In this document: one piece after another, positions 54,818 through 62,054 of the stretch
Layout: every line of letters begins with the position of its first letter
How positions within the stretch are numbered: position 1 is the stretch's first letter
Assembly: GCF_902833225.1 (NCBI RefSeq)
Contig: NZ_CADFEI010000010.1
Coordinates: 62,001 to 126,000 of the forward strand
DNA: 64,000 nucleotides
Direction: 5' to 3'
Source of the DNA: Burkholderia sp. BCC1644
GTDB taxonomy: Bacteria; Pseudomonadota; Gammaproteobacteria; Burkholderiales; Burkholderiaceae
Program-made: the position numbers and the translations under genes
Notes under the pieces: model-generated
Seen by the model: only the letters and a program-made list of their open reading frames with translations
The model's database searches: none
Told to the model about the DNA's origin: nothing

Positions 54818-54860
54818 CGAAGGCGCGCGGACCGGCGCGCGCCTTCATGACCGGGCGCGC

Positions 54861-56465
54861 TCAGCTCGACGAGCATCCGCCGCAACTGCTCGAACTGCAC
54901 GAGCTGGAGCTGCACGAACTCGACGAACTACAGCTTGACGACGAGCCGCCGCTGTCGGAGGAATCGAATGACCCTCCGCCCGATTTCGCGGCCATCGCGC
55001 TCGCCAGCGGCGACGGCGCCATCACCGTGCCCGAGTATGCGGCCCACGCGGTGCCGGCCAGCGCGCCGGCGCCGAACAGCGCCGCCGTCCATAACAGCGT
55101 GTCCGCCCCGTCGCGCTCGTCGCCCGGCGCATCGCGCGTGCCCTGGATATTCCGCTCGACCTGCACGTTGCGCGCCGATCGTGCATCGTGCGAGACCCGA
55201 CGCGCGACCAGCGCGGCCTGTCCGCCGGCTGTCGCGCCGCCCAGCCTGAAGCCTCGCAGGCGCCGCGCGAGCAGACGGTACGCGATCGCAAAGACCACCA
55301 TGCAGATGGCGAGCAGCAGCACGGGCCGCCCGCGGCTCAGGCCGACCGCCAATTTCGCGGCGCCCGTACCGAGCACGAGCAGCGCGATCGCACGCGCGGC
55401 CATGCGCGATACACGCATCTCGCCGACCAGCCAGTACCAGCCCTGTCCGTGCAGCCCGTCAACAGCCTCCTGCACGTACCGCGCGAGCCGTTCTCGAAAC
55501 ACGCCGTAGCGCACGGTGCCGGTCGACTGCCCGTTCAGCCAGGTACAGACTTCCTCGTAACGCCCCGCACGCGTCACATCGGCGATCTGCACGTAGCCGC
55601 CCTGCTTCGGAACGGTCCACAGGTCGATCGCGCCCGCATGCGCGAGCGACATCGTCACGACCTGCGCGACCCGCGACTCGCCGCCCATCAGATAGGCGGC
55701 TTCCGTCGCCGACATGTCGCGCTTGGGCTTGCTGCTGCGCCAGCCCCAACGCCGCCACCGGTACTCGATCCAGTGCAGGCCGGCGATCAGCAGCAGCGCG
55801 GCCACGCAGGCCGGGATGTAGAACGCAAGAAACTGCGGCCCCGTGTAGTTCAGCACGTTGAAGTCCTGCGCCGATGCGCAGGTCGCGGCGACGCTCGCGG
55901 CCGCCGCGGGCCACGCGAGTTTCGGCAGCCGGTTGCGCCAGGTGCGGCGCGGCGCAGCGGTGGCCGGTTCGTCTGCCTGCGGCGCCGGCGCTTCGACCGG
56001 CTGATCGACGGGGCGCGGCCAGATCGATTCCGGCGGCTCGCAGCCGAACAACCGCCGATAGCTGTCGAGCGTGTCGCGATAGCGCTGCGCGTACACCGCG
56101 CCCTCGTCCGGCGCACCCGTGCCGGGCATGTGATGCAGCCGCGTGCGCAGCACGCCGGCGCAGAAGACGTCCCAGTATTCGAGCGTGTACTGCAGGTGGA
56201 AATGCCATGCGGCATCGACCGCGACCGACGGCGTGACCGGGTGCCCGGCCGCCTGCGCGAGAAACGCGAAGCGCTTGTATTCGTCGATCACGGCCAGCGC
56301 ATGGGCATGCGGCCAGCCTTCGGCTTCGGCGAGGCGCCGGCTGTACGGCAGCGGCGCGCCCGGATCGTCGGGGGAATAGGCGTTCAGACGCGCGAGCAGC
56401 GCCTGCTGCGCATCGGTCAGCGTGCGGGCATCGACTGCGGTCGAGGGAGACGGGATGGCAGCCAT
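54861..56465 (-). CDS. TIGR04222-type membrane protein with Ser/Cys-rich tail
   Basis: Protein of 534 residues. The N-terminal soluble part (about 1-165) includes DEYKRFAFLAQAAGHPVTPS and DAAWHFHLQYTLEYWDVFC, like the family's glycine-rich-domain-related region. Three or four membrane helices follow (about 215, 360-395 and 475), with ATEAAYLMGGESRVAQVVTMSLAHAGAIDL, the signature of TIGR04222. The C terminus is a striking Gly/Ser/Cys tail with eight Cys in the last 35 residues. Function unknown. It lies convergent with the glycan operon (43 bp apart) and is probably unrelated to it. Confidence 0.75.
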   Translation of the reverse strand: MAAIPSPSTAVDARTLTDAQQALLARLNAYSPDDPGAPLPYSRRLAEAEGWPHAHALAVIDEYKRFAFLAQAAGHPVTPSVAVDAAWHFHLQYTLEYWDVFCAGVLRTRLHHMPGTGAPDEGAVYAQRYRDTLDSYRRLFGCEPPESIWPRPVDQPVEAPAPQADEPATAAPRRTWRNRLPKLAWPAAAASVAATCASAQDFNVLNYTGPQFLAFYIPACVAALLLIAGLHWIEYRWRRWGWRSSKPKRDMSATEAAYLMGGESRVAQVVTMSLAHAGAIDLWTVPKQGGYVQIADVTRAGRYEEVCTWLNGQSTGTVRYGVFRERLARYVQEAVDGLHGQGWYWLVGEMRVSRMAARAIALLVLGTGAAKLAVGLSRGRPVLLLAICMVVFAIAYRLLARRLRGFRLGGATAGGQAALVARRVSHDARSARNVQVERNIQGTRDAPGDERDGADTLLWTAALFGAGALAGTAWAAYSGTVMAPSPLASAMAAKSGGGSFDSSDSGGSSSSCSSSSSCSSSSCSSSSCGGCSSS

Positions 56466-56606
56466 CGGGAGTCGGCGCGATGCGCGGACGGCCGCCGCGA
56501 TCGACGCTTGGAGTTGTCGTTGCCGGCGATTCTCGCATAACGGCGAGGCGGCACGATACCGACGCGCGGGCGGCCCTCGGCGTTCGCCGCGCCGCGCGTC
56601 AGGCCG

Positions 56607-56936
56607 TCAGAAATCGAGCTGCGCCAGCGTGATGCCGAGTGCGGCCGCGATCTTCCTGCGCATCGGCTTGCGCAGCTTCTCGCGCTTTTCCCGTTTCGCA
56701 TAAGCCGCCCGACCGATGCCGATGCGCTGCGCGACCTCGGCCCGCGTCAGCCCGAGATACTCGCGCCACGCGCGTGCCGGCGAGCTGCCGTCGAACACGG
56801 CGCGCGTCACGACCTCGTGCGGGACCGGGTCGCGCGCGACCCGCTGCTGCGCGACATAGTCGGCGTACGGAATCACGACGAAGGCCGGCGCCCCGTCCGG
56901 CCCGTTGATGATCTGAACGGAAAGTGATTTGCTCAT
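56607..56936 (-). CDS. XRE-type helix-turn-helix protein, antitoxin-like
   Basis: Protein of 109 residues. The N-terminal half (APAFVVIPYADYVAQQR) resembles the PHD/Xre-type antitoxin strand-helix region. The C-terminal half is a Cro/C1 HTH: ARAWREYLGLTRAEVAQRIGIGRAAYAKREK. No RelE/HigB-like toxin is seen on either side, so it is either an orphan antitoxin or a plain regulator. The start at 56936 excludes upstream sequence that is not protein-like. It is the last host gene before the prophage attachment site. Confidence 0.7.
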   Translation of the reverse strand: MSKSLSVQIINGPDGAPAFVVIPYADYVAQQRVARDPVPHEVVTRAVFDGSSPARAWREYLGLTRAEVAQRIGIGRAAYAKREKREKLRKPMRRKIAAALGITLAQLDF

Positions 56937-57166
56937 CCGGTGATTGCCGGTCGCGATGCGATGCGGCGACTCCTCGTTACGGTCGATAGGTTCGATCAGC
57001 GTCTTCAGGCGGCCTCGAGCACGTCGAACCGGACCCGCGAATGGTTTCGCCGGGCCGGATGCGCACGCGATCGACAACCGCCATGCCGTCAATCGGCCGG
57101 GGATGTTACTGCAAACGGGAAAACGACGATGCGGAGAAACCGCTGAAAGCCTGAACAGGCATGTTT

Positions 57167-57211
57167 TGGCGCGCCCGGCTGGGATCGAACCAGCAACCCC
57201 TGCCTTCGGAG
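57167..57211 (-). pseudogene. 3' fragment of tRNA-Arg(CCG); left attachment site of the prophage
   Basis: On the minus strand the 45 nt contain the 3' half of a tRNA. There is a loop TCCGAA with anticodon CCG, anticodon stem 3' strand GGCAG, a perfect T arm (GCTGG-TTCGATC-CCAGC), and the acceptor 3' strand ending in CCA. Matching 5' halves of the anticodon stem, D arm and acceptor are absent: from 57212 on, the sequence no longer fits. The break falls at the start of the anticodon loop, a usual integrase crossover site. The intact gene should lie at the other end of the element, beyond 64000. Confidence 0.85.
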
Positions 57212-57634
57212 TTTTATCAGCGCACCACAACCCCTTATAAATCAAAGCCTTGCGCAGCTCGCAACTCACAAAATCAAGGCTAATCAAGGTCAATCAGGGC
57301 TACCCAAGCTCGTCCACACTGAAATTTCACTGTACTTTGATCAAAGCACGGTGACGCAGTTCGTGGCGCTTAATCCCGACCACCATACCGTCGCGACACA
57401 TGGCCGGATGACCTTAGGCTGGACGCTCGCGACCGCGCCTGATGTATGCAAATGAATATCAGTCACATGCCAACGCGACCGCCACCGTCAGCGAAAGTGC
57501 GCATCGTTGCATCTGATTGTGCCGGCTCGCAGATCGTGAAATATACTTCTGGACAGCTCGTCATCGAGACCATGAGCTCAGAGGGCAGGAAGTAGAACCA
57601 CTGCGAACGCATACTGAAAATCGGGGGAAAAAGC
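57212..57634. other. prophage end region without gene
   Basis: About 420 bp between attL and the ATPase gene. It holds three short tandem repeats (57272-57301) and, before the ATPase, an A-rich leader with the ribosome site GGGGGA at 57623-57628. No integrase or other conserved coding sequence was recognised. Confidence 0.5.
57272..57301 (+). repeat. three tandem 10-bp repeats next to attL
   Basis: AATCAAGGCT, AATCAAGGTC, AATCAGGGCT in direct tandem, 61 bp from the tRNA fragment. Spacing and position fit arm-type integrase binding sites, or accessory-factor sites, flanking an attachment core. Function is inference. Confidence 0.6.
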
Positions 57635-58972
57635 GTGTCTTGGACAGCAAACGCGAAGCCGACAAAAGAGTTTTTTATCAATATGATCACTCGCGACATT
57701 GGTCTAGACGAGTGTATTTTTGATTTACTCGACAATAGCATAGACGGCGCGAAACGAGGAACATCAAATGATCCCGAAAAGCGATACGCCGGATTCCATG
57801 CCAAAATAATCATAAACAAAGACCAGTTCATCCTTACGGACAATTGCGGCGGCATTAGTTTGAACGACGCCGTAAATTATGCCTTCCACTTTGGAAGACG
57901 ATCAGACGCCCCACCAACTGAAGGCCAATCCATCGGCCTATATGGCATCGGCATGAAACGGGCTATTTTCAAAATGGGGAAGGACATCAAAATCAAGTCC
58001 GCCACAGAATTGAAATCCGCCGAGGCCTTTCAAACACACATCGTAGTAGACGATTGGGCAGCTACTGACGACTGGGACTTCACACTCAATCAATGGGATG
58101 CGGATTTTGTTGGAACCGAAATCGAAATTAAATCCCTAAGAGAGGGCACATCCTCTGAATTTTCCGATGAGATGTTTTTAAACAAACTTCGGAGGGATAT
58201 TGGCAAATACTACTCGTTCATCATTCAAGATGGATTTGAAATATTTGTTAATGGAAAGATTGTCGCCGCCTACGATTTCCGCCTACGTCACAGTAGCGAA
58301 ATTGCCCCAATCTCTCTCTTATATTCTGACAACGTCGACACCGACGTAACGGTGCGAATTACAGCAGGTCTCGCCGGGGCAATTCCTGACGATGTTTCAG
58401 ATCCCGAACTAGGTGTAAAGGATGCCGAGTATTGGGGCTGGTTCGTCGTCTGTAACGACCGAGTCGTACTAGCAGGCGACAAGACTGATAAGACCGTCTG
58501 GGGAGATTCAGGGTTTGCGGTATGGCACCCGCAATATAATGGCTTTATGGGTATCGTCGAATTTAGTTCAAGTTCACCTCGAAAGCTTCCGTGGACCACA
58601 ACCAAGCGCCAGATCGACGACACCACACCGATCTATCGCCGAGCCGTCGTAAAGATGAAAGAAGCAACTCGCACGTTTACTACATACACAACCGCGAGAA
58701 AGGCTGACCTCGATAAAGCTCGACAGTCCGAAATTGCAGCGCCGCTTACGCCCATTCGCAACCTCACGACTCAGCCGGCAATGAAATTGCCAGTGTTTCA
58801 ATCGCCAAATGCTGTACAAATGGCGACCATTTCATTTCAACGCCCCAAAAAAGAAGTGGCTCGAGTGGCTGAATCGCTCGGCAACAAAAATATGACCAAC
58901 AGACAGGTTGGTTTGGAAACGTTTAAGTACTATCTGGAAAATGAAGTCGGAGGCTCGGATGGCCTCATTTGA
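57635..58972 (+). CDS. GHKL-fold (MORC/Hsp90-like) ATPase, putative defence protein
   Basis: Protein of 445 residues. The N-terminal third is a GHKL ATPase: N box DLLDNSIDGAK with Mg-binding Asn34, G1 DNCGGIS (69-75), and G2 lid SIGLYGIGMKRAIFKMG (99-115). The order and the Lys-containing lid match MutL/MORC/Hsp90 rather than histidine kinases, and no receiver or phospho-His domain is present. A transducer-like beta-alpha domain follows (about 200-340, with WTTTKRQIDDTTPIY supplying a conserved Lys). The C terminus is charged and helical. GTG start with GGGGGA upstream. Lower G+C than the host. It overlaps the next gene by 14 bp. Confidence 0.85.
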   Translation: MSWTANAKPTKEFFINMITRDIGLDECIFDLLDNSIDGAKRGTSNDPEKRYAGFHAKIIINKDQFILTDNCGGISLNDAVNYAFHFGRRSDAPPTEGQSIGLYGIGMKRAIFKMGKDIKIKSATELKSAEAFQTHIVVDDWAATDDWDFTLNQWDADFVGTEIEIKSLREGTSSEFSDEMFLNKLRRDIGKYYSFIIQDGFEIFVNGKIVAAYDFRLRHSSEIAPISLLYSDNVDTDVTVRITAGLAGAIPDDVSDPELGVKDAEYWGWFVVCNDRVVLAGDKTDKTVWGDSGFAVWHPQYNGFMGIVEFSSSSPRKLPWTTTKRQIDDTTPIYRRAVVKMKEATRTFTTYTTARKADLDKARQSEIAAPLTPIRNLTTQPAMKLPVFQSPNAVQMATISFQRPKKEVARVAESLGNKNMTNRQVGLETFKYYLENEVGGSDGLI

Positions 58973-59915
58973 GTCTGTTAACTATACGCTACGGCTTAAT
59001 AAAAACGTTGAGCGGAAGCTGATGTTTGAGGCGCTACAATGCATCGGCCATAAGATATCGCTTATTGATTATCAATATATCGGCATGGGATCAATGTGGT
59101 TTGTTGATTTGATAATGGCCCACCGCCTCCTACACATCCAAGACCTCATTTCGCTCGAACACTCTGACTACGCCGATCGCGCAATCTTCAATAAACCGTA
59201 CGACTGTGTGCAAGTTGTGCCCGGCGACACATCGACTCTACTCCCAACACTAAATTGGGGGAAAAAAACCATCATTTGGTTGGACTATGACACTGGAGTC
59301 TCCGGGCCACTCTTCGATGACTTAACCATCGTCGGAGAGAAAATAAATGCCGGATCGATAATAATGATTACCGCCAAGGCACACATCGGCGATCTTCCTA
59401 ATAAAAAGGAAGACGGATCGGAGTTTACTCGACGTGAGGCCATGGAGTATACGCTCGGCCAATATATCCCACAGGACATGCAACCTGTGAAAGCGAGTCA
59501 GTATCCGGAGATCCTCGGACGCTCGATTTTCGTCGCCCTTCGCAGCCACCTCCGCGTGCGCTCCGCCGGCTTATCCCTCCTTCCTATTTTTCATTTTTAT
59601 TATAAGGATGGGGCGCCTATGGTCACGGTTGGCGCGATCGTCGTGGATGAAACACAAGGATATCGCGAGCTCGTCGAATCGAGCGGAGTATTCTCTCGCT
59701 TCCCTTACTTCACTGGCGAGACGCAATATACGATCAAGGTTCCTCCCCTTACCCAAAAGGAGAAAATGGCCCTTGATAATATGATGCCTTCGATAAGTGC
59801 CCCCAAAGAGCTTTTGGTAAGGGCAAAGTACGGATTTTCAATTGACCAAGAATTGCTCGATAATTTTTTCCAACTTTACCGAGCATATCCGACCTTCAGT
59901 GAACTCGCGATATAG
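58959..59915 (+). CDS. unknown Rossmann-like partner of the GHKL ATPase
   Basis: Protein of 318 residues that I do not recognise as a named family. The first half looks Rossmann-like: YQYIGMGSMWFVDLIMAHRL (glycine loop), ISLEHSDYADRAIFNKPY (acid at a strand end), VVPGDTSTLL and IIWLDYDTGVSGPLFDDL. This pattern is compatible with a SAM-methyltransferase-like or nucleotidyl fold. The last 60 residues (LTQKEKMALDNMM..., LLDNFFQLYRAYPTFSELA) could form a winged helix. ATG 58959 has GGAGG 5-9 nt upstream and lies inside the ATPase gene, implying coupled translation of the two products. It is convergent with the methyltransferase gene, 2 bp apart. Confidence 0.7.
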   Translation: MASFESVNYTLRLNKNVERKLMFEALQCIGHKISLIDYQYIGMGSMWFVDLIMAHRLLHIQDLISLEHSDYADRAIFNKPYDCVQVVPGDTSTLLPTLNWGKKTIIWLDYDTGVSGPLFDDLTIVGEKINAGSIIMITAKAHIGDLPNKKEDGSEFTRREAMEYTLGQYIPQDMQPVKASQYPEILGRSIFVALRSHLRVRSAGLSLLPIFHFYYKDGAPMVTVGAIVVDETQGYRELVESSGVFSRFPYFTGETQYTIKVPPLTQKEKMALDNMMPSISAPKELLVRAKYGFSIDQELLDNFFQLYRAYPTFSELAI

Positions 59916-59917
59916 CG

Positions 59918-61039
59918 TTAGCGCAATTTCCTCTTAATCGCCGCCAACACTGATTCCGCCAGTAGGGGACTTACACTGTTCCCTATCTGGCGGAATGAAT
60001 GCCACTTCGTCGGATGAAACGTAAACCAGTCAGGAAAGCCCTGAATTCGTGCAGCCTCGCGAGGAGTAATGACGCGTGGGGACCCATAGTGAATAGGACG
60101 TACGGCCTGAAAGCTTCCGCGTTCCGCGCCCGTTCCGGCCCGAAGAGTCGGACAAAGTCCATCGCGGCTTAGACGCATCGCCCTCGAAACCGGATCTTTC
60201 GCGCCTGGACGGAGTTTTCGAAATCGCTCGATGGTCGCCTCTTCATGAACCGTGCCGAAACAACCTGAAACCTCTCCCTTTACCGTATATCGCTCCAACG
60301 CCGTTGGCTCTCCGACGTTATCGGGGACCCGCTCTTGAGCACTCCGGTGAAAAAATGTGTCGGGCAGCCGTCCAACCCGTCGCCACGACTGCTGCTCCGT
60401 ACCCCAGTCAGCCCGAACTGACGGCAATCCCGCGAACGCGTCTCCGACCGTCGTGGCAATTACCTCTGCTCCCGGGACAAAGATATCCCCACTCAGATCG
60501 TCCATTTGCATTGGATCGAAGCCCACGAAGAAGCAGCGCTTCCTCGTTGTAGCAGCACCGAACGTGCTTGCGACGAGCAATGTCGGATCCAACAAGACGT
60601 AGTGTCTAGGAACACGGGCAAGCGCCGCCTGCACAATGTCGGAATTACGCTCCGCCAGCACACCTGGCACGTTTTCGGCAATGAAGAACGCCGGTCGAAT
60701 TTCGCTTACAAGGCGGAAGAAATGCCCCAACAGTTGATTGCGGGGGTCGGCTGCATTCTTCTTACCAATTTCGCTAAATCCTTGGCATGGCGGCCCCCCA
60801 ATCAGTCCTGCCACTTCACCGCTGCGCAGATCGCACTGTTGCAGCAGCGTGGAGCCAGTGAGAGCCCCTACATCAGCGTCAATGTGACGCGAGTTCGGGA
60901 AATTTAGCGCATGAGTTGTGACCGCGATCCGGTCCAGCTCGACTGCCCCCGCCACCTCAAAGCCGGCACGAGCAGCCCCGAGGCTAAGCCCGCCAACCCC
61001 TGCAAACAAGTCGATTACTTTTGGTTTATGCACGATCAA
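59918..61039 (-). CDS. DNA (cytosine-5)-methyltransferase
   Basis: C5-cytosine methyltransferase of 373 residues with all motifs in order: I (DLFAGVGGLSLG), IV with catalytic Cys (GGPPCQGFSEIGKKN), VI (ENVPG), VIII (TRKRCFFVGF), IX (PREAARIQGFPDWF) and X (QIGNSVSP). The target-recognition region lies about residues 200-310; the sequence it recognises cannot be read from the protein by eye. No restriction endonuclease gene is adjacent. It follows vsr on the same strand after 99 bp. G+C is intermediate between the ATPase genes and the host. Confidence 0.93.
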   Translation of the reverse strand: MIVHKPKVIDLFAGVGGLSLGAARAGFEVAGAVELDRIAVTTHALNFPNSRHIDADVGALTGSTLLQQCDLRSGEVAGLIGGPPCQGFSEIGKKNAADPRNQLLGHFFRLVSEIRPAFFIAENVPGVLAERNSDIVQAALARVPRHYVLLDPTLLVASTFGAATTRKRCFFVGFDPMQMDDLSGDIFVPGAEVIATTVGDAFAGLPSVRADWGTEQQSWRRVGRLPDTFFHRSAQERVPDNVGEPTALERYTVKGEVSGCFGTVHEEATIERFRKLRPGAKDPVSRAMRLSRDGLCPTLRAGTGAERGSFQAVRPIHYGSPRVITPREAARIQGFPDWFTFHPTKWHSFRQIGNSVSPLLAESVLAAIKRKLR

Positions 61040-61138
61040 GCCACGCTATTTGGATGGGTGGCATCTTAATCGATTCGTTTGTGTTCGTCGATCGTGGCGT
61101 CCCGCAAGCACCGGCCGGTACTACGTGACAACCGATAT

Positions 61139-61555
61139 TTAGATCGTGTTACCAACGAGCAAAAACGCTACAACACGCTCAACAAGACTGTCGAAATCTC
61201 GAAACTCGCATTGCCATACTACCAAGACCGACCAGCCCGACTGCTCCAGGAGATGGATTGCAGACGCGTCGCGGGCCTGATTCCGGACCACCTTTTGAGA
61301 CCAAAAATCAACGTTTGACTTCGGCAATCGCCCGAGCCGACAGCCGTGCCCGTGCCAAAAGCAGCCGTGCACGAAGACGATCTTCCGACGACTGGGAAAA
61401 ACCAAGTCTGGCGAGCCCGGCAGGCGCTTCACGTGCAGGCGATAACGGTATCCTAACGCGTGTAAGGCCCGGCGAAGCCGGAGCTCAATTCCAGTATTCT
61501 TACTCCCAACCGCGCGCATGATCGCGCTCCGTTTCGCCTTTTCAACCTTGTCCAT
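61139..61555 (-). CDS. Vsr very-short-patch repair endonuclease
   Basis: T:G mismatch endonuclease of 138 residues. It has the N-terminal recognition helix region SAIMRAVGSKNTGIELRLRRAL, the catalytic PDLVFPSRRKIVFVHGCFWHGH with the active-site Asp and His, and the zinc-site Cys/His residues (CFWHGHGC). It repairs T:G produced by deamination of 5-methylcytosine. Its place directly upstream of the C5-methyltransferase fits that role. In E. coli the order is dcm then vsr, here it is reversed. Confidence 0.92.
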   Translation of the reverse strand: MDKVEKAKRSAIMRAVGSKNTGIELRLRRALHALGYRYRLHVKRLPGSPDLVFPSRRKIVFVHGCFWHGHGCRLGRLPKSNVDFWSQKVVRNQARDASAIHLLEQSGWSVLVVWQCEFRDFDSLVERVVAFLLVGNTI

Positions 61556-61798
61556 GACGATGCAGCCCTGCAGTTCTGTGACACATCGCGCCTAGTTGCG
61601 GCTCTGATGCGATCTTGCACGAAAGCGAGCGAAACCGCTGGAGGTGCACTAAGGCTGCCGAACTAAGGTGCATAAATTCGCATCGTCGCGCAGCAATACG
61701 CACGATTTCCGCGCATCGCAAATTGCCCGGAGCCTCGCGCCACGGGGGCCGCGAAGCCTCTCGGCCTAGTGCACTAAAACCACCCGGCCAAGCAAAGC

Positions 61799-61817
61799 CC
61801 GCAGGCGGGGAGGGGAC
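61799..61817 (+). other. candidate phage cos site
   Basis: Sequence containing AGGCGGGGAGGGG, resembling the P2 cohesive end (GGCGAGGCGGGGAAAGCAC), lies just beyond the end of gene Q, where P2-like phages have cos. The identity of the cut site is inference. Confidence 0.4.
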
Positions 61818-61987
61818 CGCGCAGCGGCGGCCGCAGCGCGGGCCGGCCTCCCCTCCCCCATCCCGCCAGACGCCCGCCACGGCCGCACGACGGCCTCCAC
61901 GCGCCCTTCGCAGCAAGGCGTCCGACCCTGAGCCACCCTGCGCCGGCCAACCCGCTGTAGCGCCTCTATGCGCGCCGGCGCCAGACG

Positions 61988-62026
61988 CAAAAAAGGGCCG
62001 CGCCCGGCTGCCCGGTGCGCGGCCCT
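61988..62026 (-). terminator. intrinsic terminator of the portal gene
   Basis: Ten-bp stem AGGGCCGCGC / GCGCGGCCCT, with the minus strand continuing as TTTTTT (A-run at 61989-61994). It lies 28 bp past the gene Q stop. Confidence 0.85.
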
Positions 62027-62054
62027 GCCGCATGACTTCGAATCGCTGGATGCG

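Larger units (their letters stand above)
61556..62054. other. non-coding region between vsr and the portal gene
   Basis: About 500 bp. It contains three GTGCA(C/T)(T)AA-type repeats (61644, 61668, 61769), a very G+C-rich block with opposed G-rich and C-rich runs (61795-61870), a candidate cos site and the portal-gene terminator. No convincing gene. Confidence 0.55.

Noticed and set aside
57167..57211. A complete tRNA-Arg gene
   Set aside because: Only the 3' part from the anticodon loop is present; the sequence beyond 57211 cannot pair to complete the anticodon, D or acceptor stems.
57212..57634. An integrase or excisionase gene next to attL
   Set aside because: No frame in this stretch shows tyrosine-recombinase motifs or a plausible small helix-turn-helix protein.
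59918..61555. A complete type II restriction-modification system
   Set aside because: The small gene next to the methyltransferase is Vsr, a mismatch-repair nuclease, not a restriction endonuclease, and no other nuclease gene is adjacent.
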